Assembly: GCA_964570795.1 (NCBI GenBank)
Contig: CAZMYZ010000015.1
Location: forward strand, 1 to 18,783
Reading direction: 5' to 3'
DNA from: Damh-18 sp964570795
GTDB taxonomy: Bacteria > Patescibacteriota > Minisyncoccia > Phycocordibacterales > UBA918
Length of the DNA: 18,783 bases
The translations under genes and the position numbers were made by a program. Below the pieces are notes generated by a model. That model made no database searches. It was not told the origin of the DNA and saw only the letters and a program-made list of their open reading frames with translations. Below are positions 1 to 7,592 of the stretch, in pieces (positions within the stretch are counted from its first letter, which is position 1; each line of letters starts with the position of its first letter).

Positions 1-840
1 TGGGCAGGAGTAGGTATGCTCATGGCACGCACAAAGGCAGAACTCATAGCACTCCTCCCGCCACAGGAGTTGCGTCCACAGTACACCACGATGAGCGCAT
101 CTTCATATACACATATTGCAACTGCACCTATTGGAAACGACGAGACCACCGACCCGTATCACTTTGGCCCGTCATTTGTTCAAATGATTCTGGAAACACC
201 CCATCAGGAATTTGGTAATCATACCTTCTCCCACTACTACTGCATCGACGGATATACAAACGACGCATCAATTTTTGCACGTGACATGGAAGCATTTGAA
301 GCGATTGCCGCCACCTATGGCATTACTGCCACATCCATCGTCTTTCCTCGCAATCAGGCGAGTCATGAGGCACTCTATACCTGCGCCGAGCGCGGCATCA
401 AAGCGTACCGCGGTAATGAAGAGCATGTGCTCTACGCCCCACGAAAAGAGTCCGCACAATCACTCCTCATTCGCGGTACGCGCCTACTCGACCACTACTT
501 CAATCTGAGTGGACACCACACGTACCCACTTCCCCACCCGGATGTGTATGGGCTTTTCAATATTCCCTCGAGCCGCTTCTTCCGTCCCTTCATGCGTCCC
601 CTACGCTTTTTTGAATGGCTCCGCTTGCGCCGTATTAAAAAGAGCATGACGCACGCTGCAAAACACGGGGAGATATTTCATCTCTGGTGGCACCCACATA
701 ACATGGGTATCGATCAGGAGGAAAACTTTAAAAATCTTGAGGCGATTCTCCGTCACTTCTCTTCACTCCAGAAACGCTATGGCATGGAAAGTGCCCATAT
801 GGAGGAAATTGCTATACGCGCGAACGGACAAACCCGGTAA
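1..840 (+). CDS. Polysaccharide deacetylase (NodB-type), 5' end outside window
   Basis: The frame is open from base 1 with no stop before the first ATG at 16, so the gene very probably starts upstream. Its first visible residues (WAGVGMLMARTKAEL) read like the middle of a NodB-fold deacetylase, just after the strand that follows the catalytic Asp-Asp motif. Visible hallmarks are the zinc-binding H-x3-H motif HTFSH near residue 73 of the visible part, SIVFPRNQ (the usual arginine/proline region), and HLWWHPHN near the C-terminus, which fits the last catalytic histidine motif. The TFDDG motif would lie outside the window. Known family role: metal-dependent removal of N-acetyl groups from extracellular or lipid-linked glycans. 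It converges on the PHP gene and the two coding ends overlap by 29 nt. The glycosyltransferases nearby suggest work on a surface polysaccharide; the substrate is unknown. Confidence 0.82.
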   Translation, partial: WAGVGMLMARTKAELIALLPPQELRPQYTTMSASSYTHIATAPIGNDETTDPYHFGPSFVQMILETPHQEFGNHTFSHYYCIDGYTNDASIFARDMEAFEAIAATYGITATSIVFPRNQASHEALYTCAERGIKAYRGNEEHVLYAPRKESAQSLLIRGTRLLDHYFNLSGHHTYPLPHPDVYGLFNIPSSRFFRPFMRPLRFFEWLRLRRIKKSMTHAAKHGEIFHLWWHPHNMGIDQEENFKNLEAILRHFSSLQKRYGMESAHMEEIAIRANGQTR

Positions 841-1612
841 GTCGCTTAGGGAGGCGGAGGCCAAGGTGTGCAAGAAATGCATTCACCCATTTACCTATGG
901 TGATAATCCATACCGAGCGAAGACTCTTCCATCGATAGAGGCGTATGAGCGCATCAGCGTTTGGAAGCACACCATAGAGTGAGGCTTCTGGTGAATGGAT
1001 ACGAAACGCACCAATCTTTAGTTTTTCGATGATATCAGACTCACTGAGCATGGTGGCATTGAGTGTAATGAGTGGTGCACCGAAGTGTGATGCACGATGA
1101 AAATCGACACCACCCGTTGCCACGAGTGATGACTTTTTTAAGCGAAGGATATCAAAGAGTTTGAGCGAACGTGTACGCGGCACCAACTTTCCTTCATACT
1201 GCTGATTCCATACCTCAAGCGCATCTATTTCCTCAAGAAGTGGATCACTTACCTGAAAACGATTTCGCACCGGATGTGCAAGCACCACAAAAGGTGCCGC
1301 GCGTGTCCACTTTTTAAGTACATCTATAGTGGCTGCATACGTACCCGAGAACGTACGTTCCCCTATCATAAGAATATGCGCATCCTTGTACGGCACCTCA
1401 AATCCAGGAATAAAAAGAAATGTTTCATCAGAAAGTGCGTCGCATTCACGCACAAAATCTGCCGCTCTTTCGGGTGTCATTTCATCAGTATGCTCAGTCA
1501 TACACACAAACTGAATACCGTTGTTCTGGCACAACTCCTTTATTTCAGAAAGAGACATCTTTGCATCGTACGAATACGATGAGTGTGCATGCAGTAATCC
1601 TGTTATGTCCAT
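812..1612 (-). CDS. PHP-domain metal-dependent phosphoesterase
   Basis: A 266-residue protein with the PHP metal motifs in order: HAHSSYS at residues 8-14, TEHTD at 39-43, PGFEV (Glu72), an isolated His79, AHP at 112-114 and GGVDFH at 167-172. These match the His/Asp/Glu set that binds two or three metals in PHP phosphoesterases (relatives of histidinol phosphatase, TrpH/YciV nucleases and DNA polymerase III PHP). The last ~60 residues are basic and have no recognisable motif. The start ATG lies inside the end of the ATP-grasp gene (10-nt overlap), so the two are probably cotranscribed and translationally coupled; no Shine-Dalgarno is visible. The real substrate cannot be read from sequence; a nucleotide- or sugar-phosphate phosphatase role in the glycan cluster is inference. 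Confidence 0.85.
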   Translation of the reverse strand: MDITGLLHAHSSYSYDAKMSLSEIKELCQNNGIQFVCMTEHTDEMTPERAADFVRECDALSDETFLFIPGFEVPYKDAHILMIGERTFSGTYAATIDVLKKWTRAAPFVVLAHPVRNRFQVSDPLLEEIDALEVWNQQYEGKLVPRTRSLKLFDILRLKKSSLVATGGVDFHRASHFGAPLITLNATMLSESDIIEKLKIGAFRIHSPEASLYGVLPNADALIRLYRWKSLRSVWIITIGKWVNAFLAHLGLRLPKRLTGFVRSRV

Positions 1613-2805
1613 AGTTTTTTAAGTATATCAATTATTTCCATGAGGGAGGGCTTGGGGTCGTGGAGGGACCATACGTCGGAGACAGTGCCTTTGGGAAGTA
1701 TGAAGAAATCCCGAAGCGCACTAAGGCGCTTCGGGTATAAAAGTTTACGCATCACATCATGTTTAAAAAATACCCTGAGGAGGTGCATCACGTCTCCCAT
1801 ACGATGGTTGGAAACTATCCCTTCGCGTGCGAATGTTACTGATGCAGGTGCTTTGCCGGTGGTTGCATACATAAAGTACAAATACGGCATATCTGCACCC
1901 GCAGCAACGGAGAGTGGGAGTGAGCCCCAAAAGCGTCCATTGATTTCCATAAGATATGGTGTACGTGTATCACTATCCACCTTAAACTCCACCATAATAG
2001 GCCCCGACCACACTAATTTTTTTACAAGCATTTCTGCATAGCCACGCAGTTCATGATACAAATCCCCTTCCCCAAGGGTTTCCTTCAAAACTGAAGCACC
2101 GCCTGTGGGTGAAAGTGAACGGAGCCTATGATGCACCGTGAGTGCAAACACTTTGCCTTTATGCGTAAGCATCTCCACACCATATTCCTCGCCATAGATA
2201 CATGTCTGCACGAGCGGTGGCTCGCCACACACTTCCGCCACTGTCTCAAATTGCGACACGAGTGCATCTGCGTCTTGTGCAAATGACGCAGTACCAAAAA
2301 TTCCCACCCCTTCCTTCCAGGTAACACTCTTTCGTGACTTCACCACCACAGGATATTCTGCTATCTTGCTCAGGCGAAGAATCTCCTCGTGAGTTACTGG
2401 TGCTTGCGTAGAGATGGTATGCACACCTGAAACGTGTGCGAGTGAATACGTCGCTGCTTTATCGAACGCAATATCGACCGAGGTCTCATCCGGGAAAATG
2501 AGAGTCATGTGTGGAGTGAGTGTCTCTCGGTATACATACAAGGAAAGCCACGTAGCATCTGAGAGCGCATACACCACAGGCTTGCCACCCAGACGAATTG
2601 CCTCATCCTTCACTGCTTCAATAAAATCCGCTTGGTGTGTATACGGTGAGGGATAGGTAAATCGTGCGGTCGCGAAGCGTGAATGGAGCGCCATACCCGT
2701 ACTGCGCGTCGCCCCTACCGAGACGGTAATTCCCCGCCCCCCAAGCGACCGCACCACCGCAAGTGCGCTTTTCAGGTTTCCATCGAGGACAAGTGCTGAT
2801 TCCAT
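1603..2805 (-). CDS. ATP-grasp carboxylate-amine ligase (COG3919-like)
   Basis: A 400-residue single-chain ATP-grasp enzyme. A Rossmann-like N-terminal region (VLDGNLKSALAVVRSLG) is followed by the nucleotide-binding lysines around DKAATY (115-120) and VVVKSR (154-158), then by MVEF (271-274) and MEINGRFWGS (286-295), the metal/ATP-binding Glu and Asn of the fold. The layout is like 'predicted ATP-dependent carboligases'. Such enzymes join a carboxylate to an amine through an acyl phosphate; the substrates here are unknown, but a role in modifying a surface glycan or peptide fits the neighbours. It is the first gene of a two-gene unit with the overlapping PHP gene. The ATG at 2805 is preceded by TAGTAT with a 6-nt gap, which suggests a leaderless transcript and supports this start. 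The coding sequence contains a 10-bp palindrome at 1710-1735. Confidence 0.82.
   Translation of the reverse strand: MESALVLDGNLKSALAVVRSLGGRGITVSVGATRSTGMALHSRFATARFTYPSPYTHQADFIEAVKDEAIRLGGKPVVYALSDATWLSLYVYRETLTPHMTLIFPDETSVDIAFDKAATYSLAHVSGVHTISTQAPVTHEEILRLSKIAEYPVVVKSRKSVTWKEGVGIFGTASFAQDADALVSQFETVAEVCGEPPLVQTCIYGEEYGVEMLTHKGKVFALTVHHRLRSLSPTGGASVLKETLGEGDLYHELRGYAEMLVKKLVWSGPIMVEFKVDSDTRTPYLMEINGRFWGSLPLSVAAGADMPYLYFMYATTGKAPASVTFAREGIVSNHRMGDVMHLLRVFFKHDVMRKLLYPKRLSALRDFFILPKGTVSDVWSLHDPKPSLMEIIDILKKLWT
1710..1735. repeat. Intragenic palindrome in the ATP-grasp gene
   Basis: CCCGAAGCGC and GCGCTTCGGG flank a 6-nt loop, giving a perfect 10-bp stem that is translated in frame as part of YPKRLSALRDF near the C-terminus. 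One of four similar in-gene palindromes in the window. Confidence 0.7.
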
Positions 2806-2811
2806 ACACCC

Positions 2812-2817
2812 ATACTA
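2812..2817 (-). promoter_or_regulatory. -10 hexamer TAGTAT, leaderless start of the ATP-grasp gene
   Basis: On the minus strand TAGTAT ends exactly 6 nt before the ATG at 2805, so transcription would begin at the A of the start codon. There is no Shine-Dalgarno in that space. No convincing -35 box was found. Confidence 0.5.
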
Positions 2818-2912
2818 ATACGGCCAAAATATTGTGTCCACGCACACCTTTTCCATTAAAACCTTCTTAGTATCCTGTGGTTATAAGGAATACCAAAATA
2901 CAAAAAGACTGT

Positions 2913-2918
2913 TATAGT
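2913..2918 (+). promoter_or_regulatory. Probable -10 box (TATAGT) for the 2929 gene
   Basis: TATAGT lies 10 nt before the ATG at 2929, which would give a leader of only a few bases. The sequence between them (TACTTCCAAT) has no purine-rich ribosome site. The 123-nt gap from 2806 to 2928 separates divergent transcription units and shows nothing else clear. Confidence 0.4.
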
Positions 2919-2928
2919 TACTTCCAAT

Positions 2929-3546
2929 ATGCGCATATTACTCGTCACTCCACTCTACCCACCCGACATCGCGGGGCCGGCGCCGTACGTAAAGGAACTT
3001 GCGACGAGGCTTGGGGGTGCGCACACTATCACCATCCTCGCATATAATCACATCCCTGAAGTAGTGCCGGGAGTAGGCATCGTCACGGTGGAAAAGCGGC
3101 TTCCTGCACTTGTGCGTATGAGTATCTTTACGTGGAAACTCATTCTTCTTCAGAGAACAATAGATGTTGTGTATGTGCAAAATGGCCCTTCGGTAGAAAT
3201 ACCCTTTGTTCTCGCATCTTTTTTTTCTCACGTACGAAACGTATTTCGCTTAGGAGATGCAGTTGCACTTGCACACGCGACGCATCACAACCTCTTTCGT
3301 CTCACACTCGTAACTGCGATGCGCCGCGCAGGCACCCTTATCATTCCCGAAAATATTCCACCTGAAACCGAGGCACTCGTTACAGATTCCACACTTTCGA
3401 AAAAGTGTGTGCATATACCAAACCCTGATATTCGTCCAGAAATCCACCCCTTCCATGAGTACCCGCAGAGTGCATTTTTTGCATATGAAGCATCTTGGGA
3501 AAAGCACATCGCTCTCTTAGTCGACACCATTACTACACGCCTATGA
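2929..3546 (+). CDS. Glycosyltransferase GT4-like N-terminal domain, lone domain
   Basis: A 205-residue protein that starts like a GT-B family 4 glycosyltransferase: a beta strand and glycine loop (LLVTPLYPPDIAGPAPYVKELATRLG) at residues 4-28, then VVYVQNGP at about 81-88 and FRLGDAV at about 107-113. In a full GT4 enzyme this domain binds the acceptor and is followed by a ~180-residue domain carrying the donor site and E-x7-E motif. That second domain is absent; the frame ends after ~205 residues and the next gene is an unrelated kinase fold. It is either a decayed or split transferase or a real single-domain protein that needs a partner. The last four bases form an ATGA overlap with the kinase gene, so the pair is probably translated together. 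Confidence 0.65.
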   Translation: MRILLVTPLYPPDIAGPAPYVKELATRLGGAHTITILAYNHIPEVVPGVGIVTVEKRLPALVRMSIFTWKLILLQRTIDVVYVQNGPSVEIPFVLASFFSHVRNVFRLGDAVALAHATHHNLFRLTLVTAMRRAGTLIIPENIPPETEALVTDSTLSKKCVHIPNPDIRPEIHPFHEYPQSAFFAYEASWEKHIALLVDTITTRL

Positions 3547-4637
3547 CAAAAGAATCCTGGGAAGCATATTGCAAAAAAGAAATTACATTGGTCACACCAA
3601 TTCTTCTTCGTCATGGTATTACGCTCGCCGAAGTACAACCACACATTAGTGGCGAGCGTTTTCTTATGCAGGCAGTTACGACGGCGAGTGGCAAGAAAGT
3701 AATTCTACTTGGCACAACCACTGCGGGAGTACCGGTAGTGATAAAAGCAACCCGTGACGTACAGGGTGTACAAGAACTCCTTCACGAGCGTGCATGTCGT
3801 GAGATTCTCAAAGAAATTGATTTTGCTGCAGAAGTATTTCTCTCGCCAAAAGAAATACTCTTTGAAAAAGAATCAGGCATAACTATTGCCGTCTATGAAT
3901 TCATCGCACAAGAGCAATCATTCCTTGAACGTCCTACCGAATCACAATTTGATTTTGCACTGCGCGCGTTCAAAGCGCAGGAAGGCACCCATGCCACCAC
4001 TTGGAAACACCGCCAACTCATTCAGAGCGTTTTTGATATTCGCACCGCCGAAACCTATCTCGAAAACTTTGGGGTGTTTGCAACCAATCTGCATATAACA
4101 GCACCGGATGCAGTAGCAGTTCACACCAATCTTGCAACGGCACGACATCTACTCACCGAGAAGTCACTTATCATTGAACAATATGCAGACTTCCTTACCC
4201 ATACCGACTTTGTGCCGCACAACATTCGTATTCGTGATAACTCTATATACCTCCTCGATCATTCATCGCTTGCCTTCGGCAATAAATATGAAGGGTGGGC
4301 GCGCTTCATCAATTTTATGACACTTTATAATCCCCCTCTCGCTGACGCACTCACCGAATATGTGCGCGCCAATCGCACTCCCGAGGAGTCAGTTGCACTT
4401 CGTATGATGCGTGTCTATCGTCTCACCGAACTCATATGGTTTTATGTGCGTACACTCACTCATACCGAGGGGAATCTCTATACACTCAATCAAGCGCGTG
4501 TGACATTTTGGAATGATGTACTTACTCACGTACTCAATGAAACACCACTTCCAAAAGAGCGTATTGAAGCATACAAAACCCTCCGTGATTCACTCAGGAG
4601 TGAGGACGAAAAAAAGCGCCAGCAAGGTCTTCACTAG
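3543..4637 (+). CDS. Aminoglycoside phosphotransferase (APH)-fold kinase-like protein
   Basis: A 364-residue protein with the catalytic pattern of the APH/choline kinase fold: VVIKAT (candidate ATP lysine 68), a following Glu in HERACREI (82-89), the catalytic loop HTDFVPHN (220-227, H-x-D-x4-N) and LLDHSS (Asp239, the metal-binding aspartate). Known relatives phosphorylate small molecules such as aminoglycosides, choline, homoserine or sugars. I chose the ATG at 3543 because it forms an ATGA overlap with the stop of the GT4 domain gene; a start 48 nt further upstream would lengthen the overlap and has no better ribosome site. The glycan neighbours make a sugar or lipid-head-group kinase more likely than antibiotic resistance; the substrate is unknown. 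It converges with the next gene, leaving only 2 nt between stops. Confidence 0.78.
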   Translation: MTKESWEAYCKKEITLVTPILLRHGITLAEVQPHISGERFLMQAVTTASGKKVILLGTTTAGVPVVIKATRDVQGVQELLHERACREILKEIDFAAEVFLSPKEILFEKESGITIAVYEFIAQEQSFLERPTESQFDFALRAFKAQEGTHATTWKHRQLIQSVFDIRTAETYLENFGVFATNLHITAPDAVAVHTNLATARHLLTEKSLIIEQYADFLTHTDFVPHNIRIRDNSIYLLDHSSLAFGNKYEGWARFINFMTLYNPPLADALTEYVRANRTPEESVALRMMRVYRLTELIWFYVRTLTHTEGNLYTLNQARVTFWNDVLTHVLNETPLPKERIEAYKTLRDSLRSEDEKKRQQGLH

Positions 4638-4639
4638 TG

Positions 4640-5848
4640 TTACGTAGTAACTTTTTCAAATACTTCACGCTGCATGCGCGCTGCAACAATATCCCAGTCG
4701 TATTCTGCAACAACCATCTGGCGAGCGCGCTCGGTCACTGCGCGCACCCCTTCGGGGTGCGCGATAATTTCCTGCACCACCTCCGCAATCTGCTCTGGAC
4801 TATCGGGGTCTACCGCCCAGCCTGTGGTTCCCACTCCAGGATTGCGCTTTGCATCAAAAAGGAAATCGGCAATCCCCCCCACCTGCGTTGCTACTACAGG
4901 GAGTCTGCACGCCATCGCCGAAAGAAATGCATTTCCGAGCCCCTCCGAGCGTGACGACCCCACAAAAATGTCTCCCACAAAGCGATACTTCGTCACCTCA
5001 CTTCGGTCTATTTGCCCTGTGAAAATAACACGCTCAGTAACGCCGAGTTCCGCTGCAAGATTTTTGAGCATCGCTTCATCGGGACCGCCGCCCACGACAA
5101 GGAGTTTGATATGGGACGGTAAGAGGGTGAGCGCGCGTATCGTGGTATCAAAGCCCTTTTGATGGACGAGGCGTGCGGTGTTTACAAGGAAGATATCTCC
5201 ATCCTTTTTCCCAAGTTTTACTTTAAGTGTCTCAACCTCTTCCATATCAAAAGTGGGCTGTATCGATTCTGGATTCGCGCCATTACGAATAATGAGTGGC
5301 TCACGTGTATACCCCATACGCGTTCCCCAGTCTGCCAAAAAATGCGAGATGGACTGGAGTACTTTTGCATGTGTGAACGAACGTTTAAAGAGCGGCCACA
5401 AAGGCTTCATGGTGCGCTCGATGTACTCTGGTGTATCACCTTCCTGCAGCGTAAGTGCGTAGGGTACGCCAGTAAAGATATTAAAAAGTGACACCGGTAC
5501 ACCCGTACCATGCGCCATCATCGCCCACGCACCATCATAGTGGTATTTTCGGTGGAGGAAGTATGCGCGTACCGCAGCAGCAAACTGGAAATAATGTTTG
5601 TTGTAGTGGAGAGGGAATTGTCTTCGTTCTTCAAGCGAAGCATGTGGCTTCCCCCACAGTCCCACACGATGGATGAGCACATTCCCTATCTTCCCCACAC
5701 GCGGTACCGCAGAATCGTAATAAAGCGTCACCATATGAAACTCTATCTCCTCGGGTTTGATACGCTTCGTGATTTCTTCAATCGCCGCTTCTGCCCCCGA
5801 GATAGTCCCCGGCAAATAATCGAGAGAGAAGATAAGAATCTTTTTCAT
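4640..5848 (-). CDS. Glycosyltransferase family 4 (GT-B)
   Basis: A full-length 402-residue GT-B transferase. The N-terminal acceptor domain opens with ILIFSLDYLPGTISGAE, and the linker holds the usual RNGAN segment. The C-terminal donor domain has VNTARLVHQKGFDTTIRAL, LLVVGGGPDEAML, VIFTGQID and SEGLGNAFLSAMACRLPVVA. Such enzymes move a sugar from a nucleotide donor onto a lipid-linked or surface glycan at the inner membrane face. One oddity: the E-x7-E motif reads EGLGNAFLS, with Ser in place of the second Glu, which contacts the donor in many relatives. It begins inside the epimerase stop (ATGA overlap), so the two form one operon. A 10-bp palindrome with a UUCG-like loop sits at 4741-4763. 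Confidence 0.88.
   Translation of the reverse strand: MKKILIFSLDYLPGTISGAEAAIEEITKRIKPEEIEFHMVTLYYDSAVPRVGKIGNVLIHRVGLWGKPHASLEERRQFPLHYNKHYFQFAAAVRAYFLHRKYHYDGAWAMMAHGTGVPVSLFNIFTGVPYALTLQEGDTPEYIERTMKPLWPLFKRSFTHAKVLQSISHFLADWGTRMGYTREPLIIRNGANPESIQPTFDMEEVETLKVKLGKKDGDIFLVNTARLVHQKGFDTTIRALTLLPSHIKLLVVGGGPDEAMLKNLAAELGVTERVIFTGQIDRSEVTKYRFVGDIFVGSSRSEGLGNAFLSAMACRLPVVATQVGGIADFLFDAKRNPGVGTTGWAVDPDSPEQIAEVVQEIIAHPEGVRAVTERARQMVVAEYDWDIVAARMQREVFEKVTT
4741..4763. repeat. Intragenic palindrome in the GT4 gene
   Basis: CGCGCACCCC and GGGGTGCGCG pair perfectly around TTC. It is translated in frame within AHPEGVRAV near the C-terminus. It is terminator-like in shape but has no T-tract. Confidence 0.7.
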
Positions 5849-6732
5849 GAAATAGTTTTTGTTGCTGCAATATACTCAGGCAAGTGGCGTGTGGGCGCCC
5901 AGCCGAGGGCGCGCGTTTTCGTGGAATCGACTGCCGCGGTACCACGGGTAGACTGTGTTGCAGGGAGCATTTCTATTTCCCCGCCAAACATCGCTGCCAC
6001 TTCCTTGAGTGCAAACGTCTCGTCGGTGCCAATACCAAAATTATCGCCCTCTCCTTTCTCGCCCACGAGCACAATCCCCTCCACCGTGTCGAGTACATGG
6101 GTAAAGGCACGTTCCTGTGTACCCGGCTCACGCACCATGAGCGGCTTCCCCGTAAGCGTATTTCGACGCCACGTCTCTATCACCGTACCATACTCCTCAA
6201 TGGTGCGTTCCCGTGGGCCGTACACATTATAGAAATACACAATCGCATACGGGAGTGTATACCACCTGCCGTAGTTCACGACAAGTTCGGTGTTTGCCGC
6301 CTTCATCCACGTATACGGTGCGAGGTCACGTCCTACCACCCCATCTTCGCGCGCACCAACACCTTTTGTAGAAGACCCCGCATAGACGAGCTTACACTTC
6401 TTCTCACGCCAGTATGCAAGCACCCCTGCCGTGCCCACCATATTTAAATCAAATACGACTTCTGGCTCCTCGAGACTTTTTGCCACACGTGAATACTCGC
6501 CGAGGTGATAGATGATATCAGGAGTCTCGGGGACAAGTGATGCGATATCTTTTGTGTGCCCTTCGCGATACTCGACGCCCTCCACGTGGTTATCCCTACT
6601 TCCTGCGAAATAATTATCGAGTGAAATTACCCTGTGCCCGTCCGCAACAAGTCGCTCACAGAGATGTGAGCCTATGAATCCCGCCCCGCCAGTGACGAGC
6701 ATAAGTTTCTGTTTTTTTTCGGTCATTTCCAT
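5845..6732 (-). CDS. NAD-dependent sugar epimerase/dehydratase (extended SDR)
   Basis: A 295-residue extended short-chain dehydrogenase. It shows the NAD-binding TGGAGFIGSH (14-23), the acidic SLDNYF that selects NAD, YAGSSTKGVG (117-126) with the catalytic Ser, and the Tyr-x3-Lys pair as YTWMK (140-144). The segment YNVYGPRE (168-175) and a helix-rich C-terminal substrate domain match the UDP-glucose 4-epimerase/dTDP-glucose dehydratase group. It probably makes a nucleotide sugar for the glycosyltransferase that follows; epimerase and dehydratase cannot be separated from sequence alone. At ~295 residues it is slightly short. The ATG at 6732 follows TACTAT with a 6-nt gap (leaderless geometry); a second ATG six bases later (MTEKK) is possible. 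Confidence 0.85.
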   Translation of the reverse strand: MEMTEKKQKLMLVTGGAGFIGSHLCERLVADGHRVISLDNYFAGSRDNHVEGVEYREGHTKDIASLVPETPDIIYHLGEYSRVAKSLEEPEVVFDLNMVGTAGVLAYWREKKCKLVYAGSSTKGVGAREDGVVGRDLAPYTWMKAANTELVVNYGRWYTLPYAIVYFYNVYGPRERTIEEYGTVIETWRRNTLTGKPLMVREPGTQERAFTHVLDTVEGIVLVGEKGEGDNFGIGTDETFALKEVAAMFGGEIEMLPATQSTRGTAAVDSTKTRALGWAPTRHLPEYIAATKTIS

Positions 6733-6738
6733 AATCGT

Positions 6739-6744
6739 ATAGTA
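6739..6744 (-). promoter_or_regulatory. -10 hexamer TACTAT, leaderless start of the epimerase-GT4 operon
   Basis: TACTAT, then ACGATT, then ATG on the minus strand. The spacing places the transcription start on the start codon. No ribosome site is present. Confidence 0.5.
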
Positions 6745-6807
6745 CCAAAAAATAGTGGGAAAAGGTACGTAAAAACCCCATGCATAGTCACACAGGGTTA
6801 TTCGCCT

Positions 6808-7080
6808 TTATTTTATAATCGTGAGTATTTCACGATATCTTTCTCTGAATGCACCTTTTTCGCGCATATGTGCCCGAAAAACCTCACGCACATGCTTTAT
6901 GTAGTAGGGTGACACATTGATAAGTACAATGTGTACAAAACCTTCAGCATCCATTTCGCCCCATTCTACACACAGTGCTTCTTTCGGCCCAAACATACTG
7001 AGCGTAATTTGTAGTCCTCTGACTTTTGAGGCTTCAATGCGCCCTGTTGCGACCACTTCACTTCCATCTTGATGGGTCAT
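6808..7080 (-). CDS. Small protein of unknown function (90 aa)
   Basis: I do not recognise this family. The 90-residue product (MTHQDGSEVVATGRIEAS...) has a beta-rich first half (VVATGRIEA, LQITLSMFG, ALCVEWGEM, FVHIVLINV) and a helical, basic C-terminal half with many Arg and Lys, so a small cytosolic fold that may bind RNA, DNA or protein is plausible. The start was chosen because GGAGGT lies 4 nt before the ATG, a perfect Shine-Dalgarno; an in-frame GTG at 7113 would put that motif inside the gene. It is preceded by a leader of about 65 nt with a hairpin and its own promoter. Two other small genes nearby (7238-7504 and 9675-9884) share this arrangement. Confidence 0.6.
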   Translation of the reverse strand: MTHQDGSEVVATGRIEASKVRGLQITLSMFGPKEALCVEWGEMDAEGFVHIVLINVSPYYIKHVREVFRAHMREKGAFRERYREILTIIK

Positions 7081-7178
7081 GATGACCTCCTTTGAGAGAA
7101 CGTCATGTGGCACCTATAGAGAACAGTACCTCTATAACAGTACTCCTCATTGTATATAAATCAAGATAGTATGTGCAA
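7077..7178 (-). promoter_or_regulatory. Promoter, leader hairpin and strong RBS for the 6808-7080 gene
   Basis: On the minus strand TTGCAC (7178-7173) and TATACA (7156-7151) are 16 nt apart, a fair sigma70-type promoter. The leader then has a TATAGAG/CTCTATA hairpin (7115-7136) and GGAGGT ahead of ATG 7080. A 9-codon frame (7077-7106) starts in the leader, and its TGA overlaps the ATG as ATGA; whether it is translated is unknown. Confidence 0.5.
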
Positions 7179-7192
7179 AAGTCAGACATAAG

Positions 7193-7225
7193 AGAGCCCC
7201 GATGCACGTAGTGCATCGGGGCTCT
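7193..7225 (-). terminator. Terminator hairpin after the 7238-7504 gene
   Basis: A perfect 15-bp stem (AGAGCCCCGATGCAC, 3-nt loop, and its complement) lies 12 nt past the TGA of the minus-strand gene. On the minus strand it is followed only by the pyrimidine-rich TCTTATGT, so termination may be modest. Confidence 0.7.
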
Positions 7226-7237
7226 TCGGGGTAATGA

Positions 7238-7504
7238 TTAGTCAACAATTTCGATAACCTTTCCCCAACCCAGACGATACAACTCACCACCCTCGCTAGT
7301 GAGACTACATCTCAGTAGTTTTTGTACCACCTCGCTCGGCAGTAGGCCGTTACTGAGAACGTGCACTGTGGTGAAATATTCGTCACGCTCTGCGTGTGCA
7401 ACAGTCACAAACTCACCCACTTTGATGGCGGCAAGTTCCCTCGCGAAACGACTCACCTCACTATGCGCGAGATTTCCTAATGCCAAGACGACTCTTGTGT
7501 CCAT
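7238..7504 (-). CDS. Small protein of unknown function (88 aa)
   Basis: No family recognised. The 88-residue product begins MDTRVVLALGNLAHSEVSRF and alternates strands and helices (VVLALG, EFVTVAHA, FTTVHVL, GKVIEIVD), suggesting a compact alpha/beta domain without membrane segments; it has one Cys (LLRCSL). The ATG at 7504 is preceded by three purine runs, GGAAGGAAGGAG; the nearest is only 2 nt from the ATG, so the earlier repeats are the better ribosome sites. A CACTAT -10-like box lies about 30 nt upstream. It has its own terminator at 7193-7225 and is therefore probably a single-gene unit on the same strand as the ATPase gene upstream. Confidence 0.6.
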   Translation of the reverse strand: MDTRVVLALGNLAHSEVSRFARELAAIKVGEFVTVAHAERDEYFTTVHVLSNGLLPSEVVQKLLRCSLTSEGGELYRLGWGKVIEIVD

Positions 7505-7592
7505 GACTCCTTCCTTCCATATGAAATAGTGGGAAACGCTGTACGATGAACAGTACTAATGCATACTGTACCGCGTATCGCTTGAATTGCAA

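Noticed and set aside
3495..3542. Kinase start 16 codons further upstream
   Set aside because: It would overlap the GT4 domain gene by 52 nt with no ribosome site, while ATG 3543 gives a standard ATGA junction.
5510..6232. 240-codon plus-strand frame across the GT4/epimerase junction
   Set aside because: Both opposite genes have full catalytic motifs; this frame is their shadow and has no motif or ribosome site.
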